From the NCBI RefSeq assembly GCF_012928505.1, contig NZ_JABBJN010000030.1, positions 1-64,000 of the forward strand: 64,000 nucleotides of DNA. Direction: 5' to 3'. The notes beneath the pieces are model-generated. The model ran no database searches. It saw only the letters and a program-made list of their open reading frames with translations, and was not told the origin of the DNA. Shown piece after piece: positions 34,154 to 42,812 of the stretch. The DNA comes from Achromobacter sp. Bel (lineage in GTDB: Bacteria; Pseudomonadota; Gammaproteobacteria; Burkholderiales; Burkholderiaceae_B). The position numbers and the translations under genes are program-made. How positions within the stretch are numbered: the first letter of the stretch is position 1; each line of letters begins with the position of its first letter.

Positions 34154-35808
34154 GCCCCCGCCTCCTGCAACTGGCGCCAGAGGATCTTTCCCGTGCTGGA
34201 CTTGGGCAGCGAGTCAACGAATTCCACGATGCGCGGTGCCTTGTAGGCCGCCATGCGCGTGCGCGCCCAGGCGATTACCTCGTCTTCGCGAGCGCTATCG
34301 CGCGCTTCGGGACGCAACACCAGCAGCGCCTTGACCGTTTCACCGCGACAGACGTCGGGTACGCCAATCACGCAGGCTTCATGGACGGCGGGATGCTCAT
34401 ACAAGGCATTCTCGACCTCGGCCGGCCAGACCTTGTAGCCCGACGCGTTGATCATGCGCTTCAAACGGTCGGTGACGAAGAAATAGCCGTCTTCGTCCAC
34501 GCGCCCCAAATCGCCGGTGCGAAAGTAACGCTCGCCATCCAGCAGGAAGAACGCGTCAGCGTCGGCCGCCGGATTGTTCCAATAGCCCTGCATGATCTGC
34601 GCGCCGCGCGTGACCAGCTCACCGGTCTCGCCGGGCGGCAGTTCCGCAAGCGTCGACGGGTCCACCACCCGCGTATCCACCCCGAACGTCGGCACGCCGA
34701 TGCATTGGCGCTTGTTGCGCTGCATCGGGTTGCAATGCAGGAATGACGCCGTCTCGGTCAGTCCGTAGGCCTCGTTGAAGATGATGCCGTAGCGTTCGGC
34801 CAGCATCGTCGCCACCGCTTCGGGCATGGGCGCGCCGCCGCCGCACAGCAACGCCAGGTTGGACAAGTCGAACGATTCGATGCCGGGCTGCGCGAAGAAA
34901 TCCACGATCATTGCGGGTGGCGCGGCCCAAACGCTGACCCGGTGGCGAGCCATCAATTGCGCCGCCACCTGGCGGTCCCAGCGCGGCAGCAGGACGACGG
35001 TGGCCCCCAGCAAGATCGGCAGGTTCATGCAATTCTGCATGCCCAGCAGATGAAACATGGGCGCCACCCCCATGATGACGGCCTCGGCCGTCAGGCCCCG
35101 CCACAGCTGCGATCCCGTCACCGCCGCGCCCAGCGTGCCGTGCGTGTGCCGGCACCCCTTGGGGCGGCCGGTGGTTCCCGACGTGTAGGGCAGCAGGCAC
35201 AGGTCCCCGGCCTTCGCCTTGTGCGGCAAGGGTGGCGCGTTGACGGCCAGCGCGCCGTACCACGGCACGCCGCCCGCGACATCCGGCGCGCGCCGCGGCG
35301 CGGCGATCCAGTCCGGGGGCGCCAAATCACCGTCGCCCGGCCCCAGATAATCCGAATAGGCATGAACGATGACCCGGTCCAGCCGGCCGTCGTCCACAAA
35401 ACCCGCCAAGCGGCTGGCCAGTTCCTGTGCCGCGAACGCCACGCGGGCGCCGCTGTCTTCCAGGTAGTGCGCCAGTTCGTCAGGGGTGCTCATCGCGTTC
35501 ACCGGCACCACCACGGCCTCGGCGCGCAGGATGGCGTAGTAGGCGATGATGAACTGCGGGCAGTTCTGACTGAACAGCAGCACGCGGTCGCCCGCCTTCA
35601 CGCCGGCGCCGTGCTGCAGATAGCCGGCCATCGCGTCGACCTCGCGCTTGAGCCGCGCGTAGTCCAGCACCGTGTCATAGAACACGATGGCGGGCTTGCC
35701 GGGATACCGCGTGGCCGAGGCCTCCAGGTTGAAGACCAGGCTGGACTGGGGTTGGCTGATCTCATGCGGCAGGCCCTTGGGCCAGTATTGATGATGCGCT
35801 TGCTGCAT
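34141..35808 (-). CDS. Acyl-CoA ligase (AMP-forming)
   Basis: A 555-residue ANL-superfamily ligase that activates a carboxylic acid with ATP and CoA. The P-loop YTSGTTGRPKG, FNEAYGLTETAS, FRTGDLGRVDEDGYF and the C-terminal PKSSTGKILWRQL (acylation lysine) are intact. GGGGAG lies 6 nt before the ATG. It is the last gene of the seven-gene acyl-CoA operon, 15 nt after the acyl-CoA dehydrogenase. Chain type cannot be assigned; context suggests a branched or cyclic acyl acid. Its 3-prime end overlaps the convergent gene by 13 nt. Confidence 0.88.
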   Translation of the reverse strand: MQQAHHQYWPKGLPHEISQPQSSLVFNLEASATRYPGKPAIVFYDTVLDYARLKREVDAMAGYLQHGAGVKAGDRVLLFSQNCPQFIIAYYAILRAEAVVVPVNAMSTPDELAHYLEDSGARVAFAAQELASRLAGFVDDGRLDRVIVHAYSDYLGPGDGDLAPPDWIAAPRRAPDVAGGVPWYGALAVNAPPLPHKAKAGDLCLLPYTSGTTGRPKGCRHTHGTLGAAVTGSQLWRGLTAEAVIMGVAPMFHLLGMQNCMNLPILLGATVVLLPRWDRQVAAQLMARHRVSVWAAPPAMIVDFFAQPGIESFDLSNLALLCGGGAPMPEAVATMLAERYGIIFNEAYGLTETASFLHCNPMQRNKRQCIGVPTFGVDTRVVDPSTLAELPPGETGELVTRGAQIMQGYWNNPAADADAFFLLDGERYFRTGDLGRVDEDGYFFVTDRLKRMINASGYKVWPAEVENALYEHPAVHEACVIGVPDVCRGETVKALLVLRPEARDSAREDEVIAWARTRMAAYKAPRIVEFVDSLPKSSTGKILWRQLQEAGAQAS

Positions 35809-35823
35809 TCGTGTCTCCCCGCC

Positions 35824-36978
35824 TCAGGCGGCCATGCCGCGGGCGATGATCTCTTTCATGATCTCGTTCGAGCCGCCGTAGATCTTGCCCACGCGAGCGT
35901 CGGCATACATGCGGGCGATGGGGTATTCCAGCATGTAGCCATAGCCGCCATGCAATTGCAGGCACTCATCGATCACCTGGCAGTTCATCTGCGTCGTCCA
36001 CCACTTCGCCATGGCGGCGGTGGACAGGTCAAGCGCCCCCTCCAGTTGCCGCGCAATGCAATCGTCGACGAAGCGGGCCGCGATGGTCGCCACGGTTTCG
36101 CATTCGGCCAGCTTGAAGCGCGTGTTCTGCATGTCGCTCAACGGTTGGCCAAAGACCTGCCGCGTCCGGGTGTACGCGACCGTCTCGTCGATGGCGCGCC
36201 GCATTGTCGCCACCGCCCCCACGGCGATCAGCAGCCGTTCGCGCGGCAGTTGCTGCATCAGCTGGGTGAAGCCGCGCCCTTCGGCTTCACCCAGCACATT
36301 GGCGGCAGGGACGCGCACCCCATCGAAGAACAGTTCGGCGGTATCCCCGCTTTTCTGGCCCAGTTTTTCCAACAGGCGGCCGCGCCGGAACCCCGGCAGG
36401 TCCCGGGTCTCGACCATGATCAGCGACACCCCGCGCGAACCGGCCTGCGGGTCCGTTTTGGCCACCACGCAGACCAGGTCGGCATGCAGGCCGTTGGTGA
36501 TAAAGGTCTTCGACCCGTTGACCACATATGCGTCGCCGTCGCGGACCGCCGTGGTGCGCACGCTCTTCAGGTCGGACCCCGCGCCCGGTTCGCTCATCGC
36601 GATGGCGCCCACAAGCTCGCCCGTCGCCATCTTGGGCAGCCAGCGTTGCTTTTGCGCTTCGGTGCCGTAGTTCAGGATGTAGTGCGCCAGGATCGCGCTG
36701 TGCACGTTGTTGCTGAAGCCATAGACCATGGCGCGGGCCTGCTCCGCCGCCACGATGGCCTCGTGGGCGAAGGAGCCGCCCCCGCCGCCATAGGCCTCGG
36801 GCATGCTGACGCACAGCAGGCCCATGCGGCCCGCCTTGTGCCAGACCTCGCGGTCGGCGTGCTGTTGCTTGCGCCACTTTTCCTCGTCAGGCACAAACTC
36901 CTTGTCGAACAAGCGGCGCGTCGAATCCTGGAATAGCGTCAGGTCGGCGTCCATCCAGCCTTGCCGGGGCGTGTCCAT
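35824..36978 (-). CDS. Acyl-CoA dehydrogenase
   Basis: A 384-residue FAD-dependent acyl-CoA dehydrogenase that introduces the alpha-beta double bond. GGGGAG six nt upstream fixes the ATG at 36978. Family signatures are AIAMSEPGAGSDL and QLHGGYGYMLEYPIARMYAD; RVGKIYGGSNEIMKEIIAR is the usual C-terminus. LHGGYGY without the medium-chain Glu-Gly active-site signature recalls short/branched-chain and LCAD-type enzymes. It lies between an SDR (17 nt upstream) and an acyl-CoA ligase (15 nt downstream). Confidence 0.9.
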   Translation of the reverse strand: MDTPRQGWMDADLTLFQDSTRRLFDKEFVPDEEKWRKQQHADREVWHKAGRMGLLCVSMPEAYGGGGGSFAHEAIVAAEQARAMVYGFSNNVHSAILAHYILNYGTEAQKQRWLPKMATGELVGAIAMSEPGAGSDLKSVRTTAVRDGDAYVVNGSKTFITNGLHADLVCVVAKTDPQAGSRGVSLIMVETRDLPGFRRGRLLEKLGQKSGDTAELFFDGVRVPAANVLGEAEGRGFTQLMQQLPRERLLIAVGAVATMRRAIDETVAYTRTRQVFGQPLSDMQNTRFKLAECETVATIAARFVDDCIARQLEGALDLSTAAMAKWWTTQMNCQVIDECLQLHGGYGYMLEYPIARMYADARVGKIYGGSNEIMKEIIARGMAA

Positions 36979-36995
36979 CGCGTTCTCCCCGGACA

Positions 36996-37820
36996 TCAAG
37001 GACGGCCGCCGCCCACGACCAGCACCTGGCCGCTGACGTAGTTGGATTCGGGCAGGCAGAACAGGTACACCGCGCCCGCCGCTTCCGCCGGCGTGCCGGC
37101 GCGGCCGATCGGGATCAGGCTTTCGGCGTTCTTCAGCACCTGCGGATTCACGCCCACCTTGATCTGGCGGCCCTGGATATCCAACGTGGCGTCGCCATCG
37201 GCGGCCGCCTCGGTCAGGCGCGTCTTGATCAGGCCAAACGCCACGCTGTTCACGTTGACTTTGTAGCGTCCCCACTCCTTGGCCAAGGCGCGCGTCAGCC
37301 CGTTGATGCCCGCCTTGGCGGCTGCGTAATTCGCCTGGCCTGCGTTGCCCATCACGCCCGACGTGGATGAAATGTTCACGACCTTGCGGAACACCTCGCG
37401 TCCCTGCGCCGCCTCGGCCTTGGCGGCTTCGCGGATAAAGCCGGACGCGGCGCGCAGGATGCGGAAAGGAGCGGACAAATGCACCGCCAGGATCTCATCC
37501 CACTGCTCGTCGGTCATTTTCTGGATCACGTTATCCCAGGTGTAGCCGGCGTTGTTAACGATGATGTCCAGCCCGCCGAACGTGTTCACCGCTGTCCCGA
37601 CGAAGCGCTCGGCAAATCCGGATTCCGTCACGCTGCCCACGCAGGCCTGCGCGTATCCGCCCATCTGGCGGATCGTGGCCACCGTGGCTTCGGCAGGGCC
37701 GGCGTCCAGATCATTGACAACGACCTTGGCGCCTTCGCGTGCCAACTTCAGCGCGATTTCCTGGCCAATGCCGCGCCCCGACCCCGATACCAGTGCAACC
37801 TTTCCTTCAAGCGTTCCCAT
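36996..37820 (-). CDS. SDR-family 3-hydroxyacyl dehydrogenase/3-oxoacyl reductase
   Basis: A 274-residue short-chain dehydrogenase. It has the cofactor loop SGSGRGIGQ, NNAGYTWDNVIQKM, and the catalytic pair in NYAAAKAGINGLTRALAKEW; VVGGGRP closes the protein. AGGAGAG lies upstream of the ATG. Its place in the operon implies the 3-hydroxyacyl-CoA oxidation step of beta-oxidation. It is longer than FabG (about 245) through an insert after the substrate helix, as seen in human 17-beta-HSD4-like and R-specific beta-oxidation SDRs. Confidence 0.87.
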   Translation of the reverse strand: MGTLEGKVALVSGSGRGIGQEIALKLAREGAKVVVNDLDAGPAEATVATIRQMGGYAQACVGSVTESGFAERFVGTAVNTFGGLDIIVNNAGYTWDNVIQKMTDEQWDEILAVHLSAPFRILRAASGFIREAAKAEAAQGREVFRKVVNISSTSGVMGNAGQANYAAAKAGINGLTRALAKEWGRYKVNVNSVAFGLIKTRLTEAAADGDATLDIQGRQIKVGVNPQVLKNAESLIPIGRAGTPAEAAGAVYLFCLPESNYVSGQVLVVGGGRP

Positions 37821-37841
37821 CGTCTCTCTCCTGTTCCGTAT

Positions 37842-38261
37842 TCAAAGCGCGGCCAACACCGCCACGCCGCTCAATCTGAGTTCGCCCGTCTGGCTGCGCG
37901 CATTGAGTTCGATCCGCAAGCGGGTTTCGCCGCCCGCCTCGAAGCGCTCGACGACCTGGCCGGTGCAGCGAACTTCGTCGCCCACGTGCGTGATGGCCAC
38001 GAAGCGCACGGCGAATTCACGCAGCGCCGACTGCGGCGCCCAGGTCGTCAGCAGACGCGCCAGATAGGCCGCCGACAGCATGCCGTGCGCGAACACGTCG
38101 TCCATGCCGGCCGACCGGGCAAAGTCCAGGTCCACGTGAATGGGGTTGTGGTCGCCCGAGGCGCCACAGTACAGCGCCAGCGCATGCCGGCTGACGGGGC
38201 CTGCCGTGAAAGCGGGCAGCGCATCGCCCGCCCGGGCGTCTTGATATCGGTTGGCGTTCAA
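37842..38261 (-). CDS. MaoC-like (hot-dog) acyl-CoA hydratase
   Basis: A 139-residue MaoC hot-dog protein that would hydrate an enoyl-CoA to the (R)-3-hydroxyacyl form. The motif GASGDHNPIHVDLDFARSAG carries the catalytic Asp and His. The start is a TTG at 38261 with GAGGAG six nt before it. It immediately follows a second hot-dog gene (gap 10 nt), so the two may form the heterodimeric hydratase known from actinobacterial HadAB and from steroid and lipid pathways. Confidence 0.87.
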   Translation of the reverse strand: MNANRYQDARAGDALPAFTAGPVSRHALALYCGASGDHNPIHVDLDFARSAGMDDVFAHGMLSAAYLARLLTTWAPQSALREFAVRFVAITHVGDEVRCTGQVVERFEAGGETRLRIELNARSQTGELRLSGVAVLAAL

Positions 38262-38271
38262 CGTGCTCTCC

Positions 38272-38715
38272 TCATCCGTTGCGCACGACGGTGACGGCGC
38301 GCAGTTCGGCCACCAGCGTTCCCGATGCGCCAGTCACTCTCGTTTCACGCACCACGAACTCCAGCGCACCGCCCTTCTTCGCGTAGATGTCGGTGATGCG
38401 CGGCTCGAAGCGCAGCACATCGCCCGCATGCGCCATGGCGTGATACGTAAAGCCCTGTTCGCCATGCAGCACCCGGCCGATGTCGATACCCAGCAGCTCG
38501 CGCAGGGCGGCGGGACGCGGGCTGTCCATTTCCAGGCAGAAGAAGAAAGTCGGGGGCACGGGCAAGGCGGGATGGCCGGCGGCGCGCGCGGCGGCCTCGT
38601 CGGCGTAGATGGGATCGTCTTGCCCCGTCGCCTTGGCGAAGAACCGCAGCCGCCCCGCTTCCACCGTCGTGGTGAATGCAGGCAGCGCCGCGCCGATATG
38701 TCGGGTATCCAGCAT
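38272..38715 (-). CDS. FAS1-like dehydratase / MaoC N-terminal-like hot-dog subunit
   Basis: A 147-residue hot-dog protein from the ATG at 38715, fixed by GAGGAG six nt upstream. ALPAFTTTVEAGRLRFFAKATGQDDPIYADEAAA and VPPTFFF are typical of the N-terminal, catalytically weak FAS1-like dehydratase domain that pairs with a MaoC partner. The partner is the next gene. Together they probably hydrate an unusual enoyl-CoA. It follows the thiolase gene by 10 nt. Confidence 0.85.
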   Translation of the reverse strand: MLDTRHIGAALPAFTTTVEAGRLRFFAKATGQDDPIYADEAAARAAGHPALPVPPTFFFCLEMDSPRPAALRELLGIDIGRVLHGEQGFTYHAMAHAGDVLRFEPRITDIYAKKGGALEFVVRETRVTGASGTLVAELRAVTVVRNG

Positions 38716-38725
38716 GGCGGTCTCC

Positions 38726-39910
38726 TCAGGTGGCCTGGTACAGCGTGACGACGCAGGCGCCGCCCAGCCCCAGGTTGTGCTGAAGCGCCAGCCGCGCGCC
38801 ATCCACCTGGCGCAGATCCGCCTGGCCGCGCAGTTGCCAGACCAGCTCCGCGCATTGCGCCAGCCCGGTCGCGCCCAGCGGATGGCCCTTGGACAGCAAG
38901 CCGCCCGACGGATTGGTCACCACACGGCCCCCATAGGTGTTCTCGCCATCGACGATAAACTGCTCGGCGGTGCCTTCAGCCGTCAGTCGCAAGCCTTCAT
39001 AGGTGATCAGTTCGTTGGCCGTGAAGCAGTCGTGCAGTTCCACCACATCCACATCGGCCGGATCGACGCCTGCGGCCGCATACACCTGGTCGGCCGCGGC
39101 GCGCGTCATGTCGTAGCCCACAAGCTTGCGCATGTCGCCCTCGCCGAATGTCGACGGCGTATCGGTCGTCATGGCCTGCGCGGCGATCCTTACCGCCGGC
39201 GACAAGCCGTGGCGGCGCGCGAAGTCCTCCGAACACAAGATGGCTGCCGCCGCGCCGCAGGTCGGCGGGCAGCATTGCAAGCGAGTCAAGGGATCGAAGA
39301 TCATGGGCGCGGCCAGCACTTCGTCCAACGTGACCGTCTGACGGAACACCGCATACGGATTGCGCGCCGCGTGCTGGCGCGCCTTGACCGAAATGCGCGC
39401 GAACGTATCGGGGCGGATGCCGTGTTCCTTCATGTAGTCGCGCCCCGCGCCGCCGAAGAACTGCGCAGCGCGCGGCTTGGCCGTGTCATAGCCCTGGATA
39501 TCGGTCATGGACGACACGAATTCCGACAAAGGCGATGGGCGGTCCTCGTACACTCCTTTGAGCGCGCCCGGCACCATCTGCTCGAAGCCCACCGCCAGCG
39601 CGCATTCCACCGCGCCGCTTTCCACGGCCTGGCGAGCCAGAAACAATGCCGAGGATCCGCTGGCGCAGTTGTTGTTCACATTGAAGACGGGAATGCCCGT
39701 CAGCCCCACGCCGTACACCACCGCCTGGCCGGACGTGGAGTCGCCATAGACGTAGCCCGCATAGGCCTGCTGCACGGCGTCATAGGGCGCGCCGGCATCC
39801 TTCAAGGCTTCGCGCACGGCGCGCATGCCCATGACGGAATAGGGTTCGCTTGCGCCGGGCTTGCTGAAGGGGATCATGCCGACACCGGCCACCCATACTT
39901 TTCGATTCAT
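38726..39910 (-). CDS. SCP-x-type thiolase (lipid-transfer acyl-CoA acetyltransferase)
   Basis: A 394-residue thiolase. The nucleophilic Cys is in NNNCASGSSAL, and ELHDCFTANEL and GGLLSKGHPLGATG supply the other active-site His/Cys loops. This pattern matches the SCP-x/Ltp thiolases that cleave 2-methyl-branched or sterol-side-chain 3-oxoacyl-CoA. No DUF35 partner, which many Ltp aldolases need, is adjacent. AGGAG lies 8 nt before the ATG. The ATG overlaps the stop of the upstream acyl-CoA ligase by 4 nt (ATGA). Confidence 0.88.
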   Translation of the reverse strand: MNRKVWVAGVGMIPFSKPGASEPYSVMGMRAVREALKDAGAPYDAVQQAYAGYVYGDSTSGQAVVYGVGLTGIPVFNVNNNCASGSSALFLARQAVESGAVECALAVGFEQMVPGALKGVYEDRPSPLSEFVSSMTDIQGYDTAKPRAAQFFGGAGRDYMKEHGIRPDTFARISVKARQHAARNPYAVFRQTVTLDEVLAAPMIFDPLTRLQCCPPTCGAAAAILCSEDFARRHGLSPAVRIAAQAMTTDTPSTFGEGDMRKLVGYDMTRAAADQVYAAAGVDPADVDVVELHDCFTANELITYEGLRLTAEGTAEQFIVDGENTYGGRVVTNPSGGLLSKGHPLGATGLAQCAELVWQLRGQADLRQVDGARLALQHNLGLGGACVVTLYQAT

Positions 39911-41442
39911 GCCTGCTTCTCCTGAAGGGGCGTCGCGGCCTGGGCCGCACGCGGGGATTCATGGCCCTGCCGTAGCACGGACTTCAATACCTTGCCCGCG
40001 GCGGACAGGGGAAGGTCGTCGCGGAATTCAAAGCTCTTGGGGCATTTGTAGGTGGCCAGCCATCGACGGCAATGGGCGTGCAGCGCGTCGGCGTCAGGCG
40101 CGTGGCCGGCACGCGCGACGATCACCGCATGCACCGCTTCGCCCCAGCGCTCGTGTGCCACGCCGATCACCGCGCAGCGCGCCACCGCCGCGTGCTGCGC
40201 CAGCACGGCCTCGACTTCAGCGGCATAGACGTTTTCACCGCCGCTGACGATCATGTCTTTCAAGCGGTCGACAACGGTCAGGTAGCCCGCGTCGTCCAGC
40301 CGTGCAGCGTCGCCCGTCAACAACCAGCCATCGGCGAAGGCGCGGGTGGTCTCTTCGGGCAGGTTCCAATAGCCCGAGATCACCATGGGGCCGCGCACCG
40401 CCAGCTCGCCGACCTGGCCGGCCGCGGCCTCCTGCCCATCAGGCGTCAGGATGCGCACTTCCACGCCTACGGCGGGCCGTCCGGCGGACATGGCGCGCGG
40501 GCCGCCTTGGCGCACATCGGCATTGATCGCCACCATGGCCGAGGTTTCCGTCATGCCATAGGCGTGCACGAATTCCGCTTGCGGAAACGCGGCCAGGGCG
40601 CGGGCCAGCAGCGCCGGCGAAATCGGCGACGCGCCCCAGATGACGCGCTGCACGCCGTCCAACCGGTAGTCGGAAAACCCGGGTTCATCCAACAGCATCT
40701 GGATCATGCTGGGCACCAGCAACACCTCGGTGACGCCGTCGTCCTGCAAAGACTGCAACGCCGCCCTGGGGTTGAAGCCGCGCTGCATCACGACGGACGC
40801 GCCCGCCAGGAACTGGCCCATCAATCGCCCCAGCCCCGCCACATGGAACAGCGGCGCCACCAGCAGCACGCAGCTGTCCGCGTCGGTTGGCACGGTGGCC
40901 AGCCGGGCGACGCCGGCGCTCCACAAGTTCGCGTGCGTCAGCATCGCGCCCTTGGGAAAACCCGTGGTGCCGCCCGTATAGAGGATGGCGGCCAGCGTAT
41001 CGCCGCCCGCGCGCAGGTCGTCGATCGACGCGCGGGCGGTGGCGGCCACGGCTTCCAGCGGCGGCATGGGCAGCACGCAAGTCGATGCCGGCGGGGCCAC
41101 ATCGGCCATGCGTGGCGCCAGCGCCTCATCCACCAGCAACAGGCGCGGGGCACCGTCGGCCAGCCCTTGCGTCAGCTCGGCGCCGCTCCAACGGGTGTTC
41201 AAGGGCTGGATCGCCGCGCCCAGCCACCAGCACGCCAGCATCCACGGCACATAGGCCGCGCTATTGGCGCCCAGCAAGGCGACGCGATCGCCTGGCTGCA
41301 CGCCGTGGTCGCGCAACACCGCGGCCTTGCGCGCCACCCAGGCCAGCAATTCGGGATACGTCCAGCGCTGCGCGCCTTCACGCAACGCGATCTTGGCGGG
41401 ATACAACCGGCTTGCACGATGCAGGCCTTGCGTCAGATACAT
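39907..41442 (-). CDS. Acyl-CoA ligase (AMP-forming)
   Basis: A 511-residue ANL ligase, first gene of the acyl-CoA operon. AGGAG 8 nt before the ATG at 41442 fixes the start. The P-loop has an unusual LYTGGTTGFPKG; FVHAYGMTETSA, LLTGDAARLDDAGYL and LPLSAAGKVLKSVL (Lys) follow. Its presence with a second ligase at the operon end suggests two different acids or intermediates are activated. It is translationally coupled to the thiolase gene. Substrate unknown. Confidence 0.87.
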   Translation of the reverse strand: MYLTQGLHRASRLYPAKIALREGAQRWTYPELLAWVARKAAVLRDHGVQPGDRVALLGANSAAYVPWMLACWWLGAAIQPLNTRWSGAELTQGLADGAPRLLLVDEALAPRMADVAPPASTCVLPMPPLEAVAATARASIDDLRAGGDTLAAILYTGGTTGFPKGAMLTHANLWSAGVARLATVPTDADSCVLLVAPLFHVAGLGRLMGQFLAGASVVMQRGFNPRAALQSLQDDGVTEVLLVPSMIQMLLDEPGFSDYRLDGVQRVIWGASPISPALLARALAAFPQAEFVHAYGMTETSAMVAINADVRQGGPRAMSAGRPAVGVEVRILTPDGQEAAAGQVGELAVRGPMVISGYWNLPEETTRAFADGWLLTGDAARLDDAGYLTVVDRLKDMIVSGGENVYAAEVEAVLAQHAAVARCAVIGVAHERWGEAVHAVIVARAGHAPDADALHAHCRRWLATYKCPKSFEFRDDLPLSAAGKVLKSVLRQGHESPRAAQAATPLQEKQA

Positions 41443-41568
41443 GGCTTTGTCTCCTGCGGCACGCGGTCTCTGTGGCCCGCTGTCCTGTCCAGCCAGACGC
41501 GCCGCGCCCGACCGTTGCCGAGCCCATAGCTTCCCGCCAGGCGCGGCAAGCGGCAATGGCCGCAGGCG

Positions 41569-42621
41569 TCAAACGGATTGGCGGAAAGTGTCAGCGGCGG
41601 ACGACAGGCAGGCGGGGCCGCACACCAGGCGGTTGCGGCGGTATTCGCCAGGCGATACGCCGGTCCATTTCTTGAACGCCCGGTGGAAAGTGCTGGATTC
41701 GGAAAAGCCCAGCCGTTCCGCGATATCCATCAGGGACAGGTCGTGCCGGCCCAGGTATTCCACCGCCGCGTCGCGGCGCAGGTCGTCTTTCAGCACCTGG
41801 AATCCCTGGCCCTCTTCCCGTAGATGCCGTCTGAGGGTTTGCGGCGTCATCGACAGCTGCGCGCTGATCTGCGCCAACGACGGCAACTCGGCGGACAAGT
41901 CGTTGCGCAGCAGCCGGCGGATGCGGTCAGTGAGCGTGGCGCGGTCCTGGTACTTCACCAGCAAGTCGAACGGCGCGTTCGCCAGGAACGCCTTCAACGC
42001 CTGCGCGTCCTGGACCACCGGCAGCGCCAGCCAGCGCGATTCCAGCCATAGGCCCGACACCGGTTGCCCGTAACGCACGGGCGCATGGAACACCCTGTGC
42101 GCGTCGACGCTGCGCTCGCCCTCGTTGTAGTCCACGCCCGACACGGGAATCCGCCGGGCAGCCAGCCAGTTGGCCACGCCCAGCGTGAAGAACAGAAAAG
42201 TGCGTTCGCCATACCATTGCGTGCCCCGGCGCTCGCCGCGCGAATCCAGCACGATGTGCGCGGATTCGCCGCTGACGCATAGCCGCGCGGTGAAGTCGCG
42301 CAGCACACCGTGGTAATAGCGGAACGCCGCCCGCAACGCCTGCCCCACCGTGGCTTCCTGCAAGGCCAGCCGGCAGGCGTGGGCGAAGGCGCCCATGGGC
42401 ACGGGATGCTGCCCCAACGCCAGGAAATCGTCGCGCGTGGCGCGACGCAGCATCCTCAGGATCTGCGCGAATTGCGCCTGCGACACGCGCGCCATCGGCG
42501 CCTGCAGCAGGGCAGGCGGCACGTCGGCGCGCACCAGGACGCGGTCCACGTCCACGCCCCGGCTGCGTGCGCCTTGCAGGATCTGGGCGATATGCCCCAC
42601 GGCGATGGTGTGATGAGTCAT
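41569..42621 (-). CDS. AraC-family regulator with AraC/OruR-type sensor domain
   Basis: A 350-residue regulator. Residues about 15-190 form the arabinose-binding-like sensor domain of the OruR/ArgR-type group (KNTLARA-like: LLQAPMARVSQAQFAQILRM, LGQHPVPMGAFAHAC). The C-terminal two-HTH domain (LSMTPQTLRRHLREEG and RLGFSESSTFHRAFKKWTG) is complete. I start at the ATG at 42621. It lies 126 nt upstream of the acyl-CoA operon on the same strand and is divergent from the racemase-like gene, so it probably controls both. Confidence 0.87.
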   Translation of the reverse strand: MTHHTIAVGHIAQILQGARSRGVDVDRVLVRADVPPALLQAPMARVSQAQFAQILRMLRRATRDDFLALGQHPVPMGAFAHACRLALQEATVGQALRAAFRYYHGVLRDFTARLCVSGESAHIVLDSRGERRGTQWYGERTFLFFTLGVANWLAARRIPVSGVDYNEGERSVDAHRVFHAPVRYGQPVSGLWLESRWLALPVVQDAQALKAFLANAPFDLLVKYQDRATLTDRIRRLLRNDLSAELPSLAQISAQLSMTPQTLRRHLREEGQGFQVLKDDLRRDAAVEYLGRHDLSLMDIAERLGFSESSTFHRAFKKWTGVSPGEYRRNRLVCGPACLSSAADTFRQSV

Positions 42622-42682
42622 GGCGTATTCCAACGGCTGGGCAGACACCGACAGCGTCGATGGTAGCCAAAGGCCCTGCCGC

Positions 42683-42720
42683 GCGGAATGCCCGGCGTGA
42701 GCATTCCCGCCAAGCGGAAT
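42683..42720. promoter_or_regulatory. AraC-type operator candidate: direct and inverted repeats
   Basis: GCGGAAT occurs at 42683-42689 and again at 42714-42720, an offset of 31 nt or about three helical turns, as expected for AraC-type sites. Within it GGAATGC (42685-42691) and GCATTCC (42701-42707) form a perfect inverted repeat with a 9-nt spacer. Confidence 0.45.
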
Positions 42721-42812
42721 CAGCGATTTCGCCATTGGTTGGCCGCAAAGCCGCGCCTAGACTGGTTTTCCCGCCTGGCCGGCCACCTCTTCGTATTTAC
42801 CGGAGTCCCTCT

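Noticed and set aside
34942-36936. Long plus-strand open frame opposite the ligase and acyl-CoA dehydrogenase genes
   Set aside because: Both minus-strand genes have full catalytic motifs and ribosome sites; the opposite frame has none.
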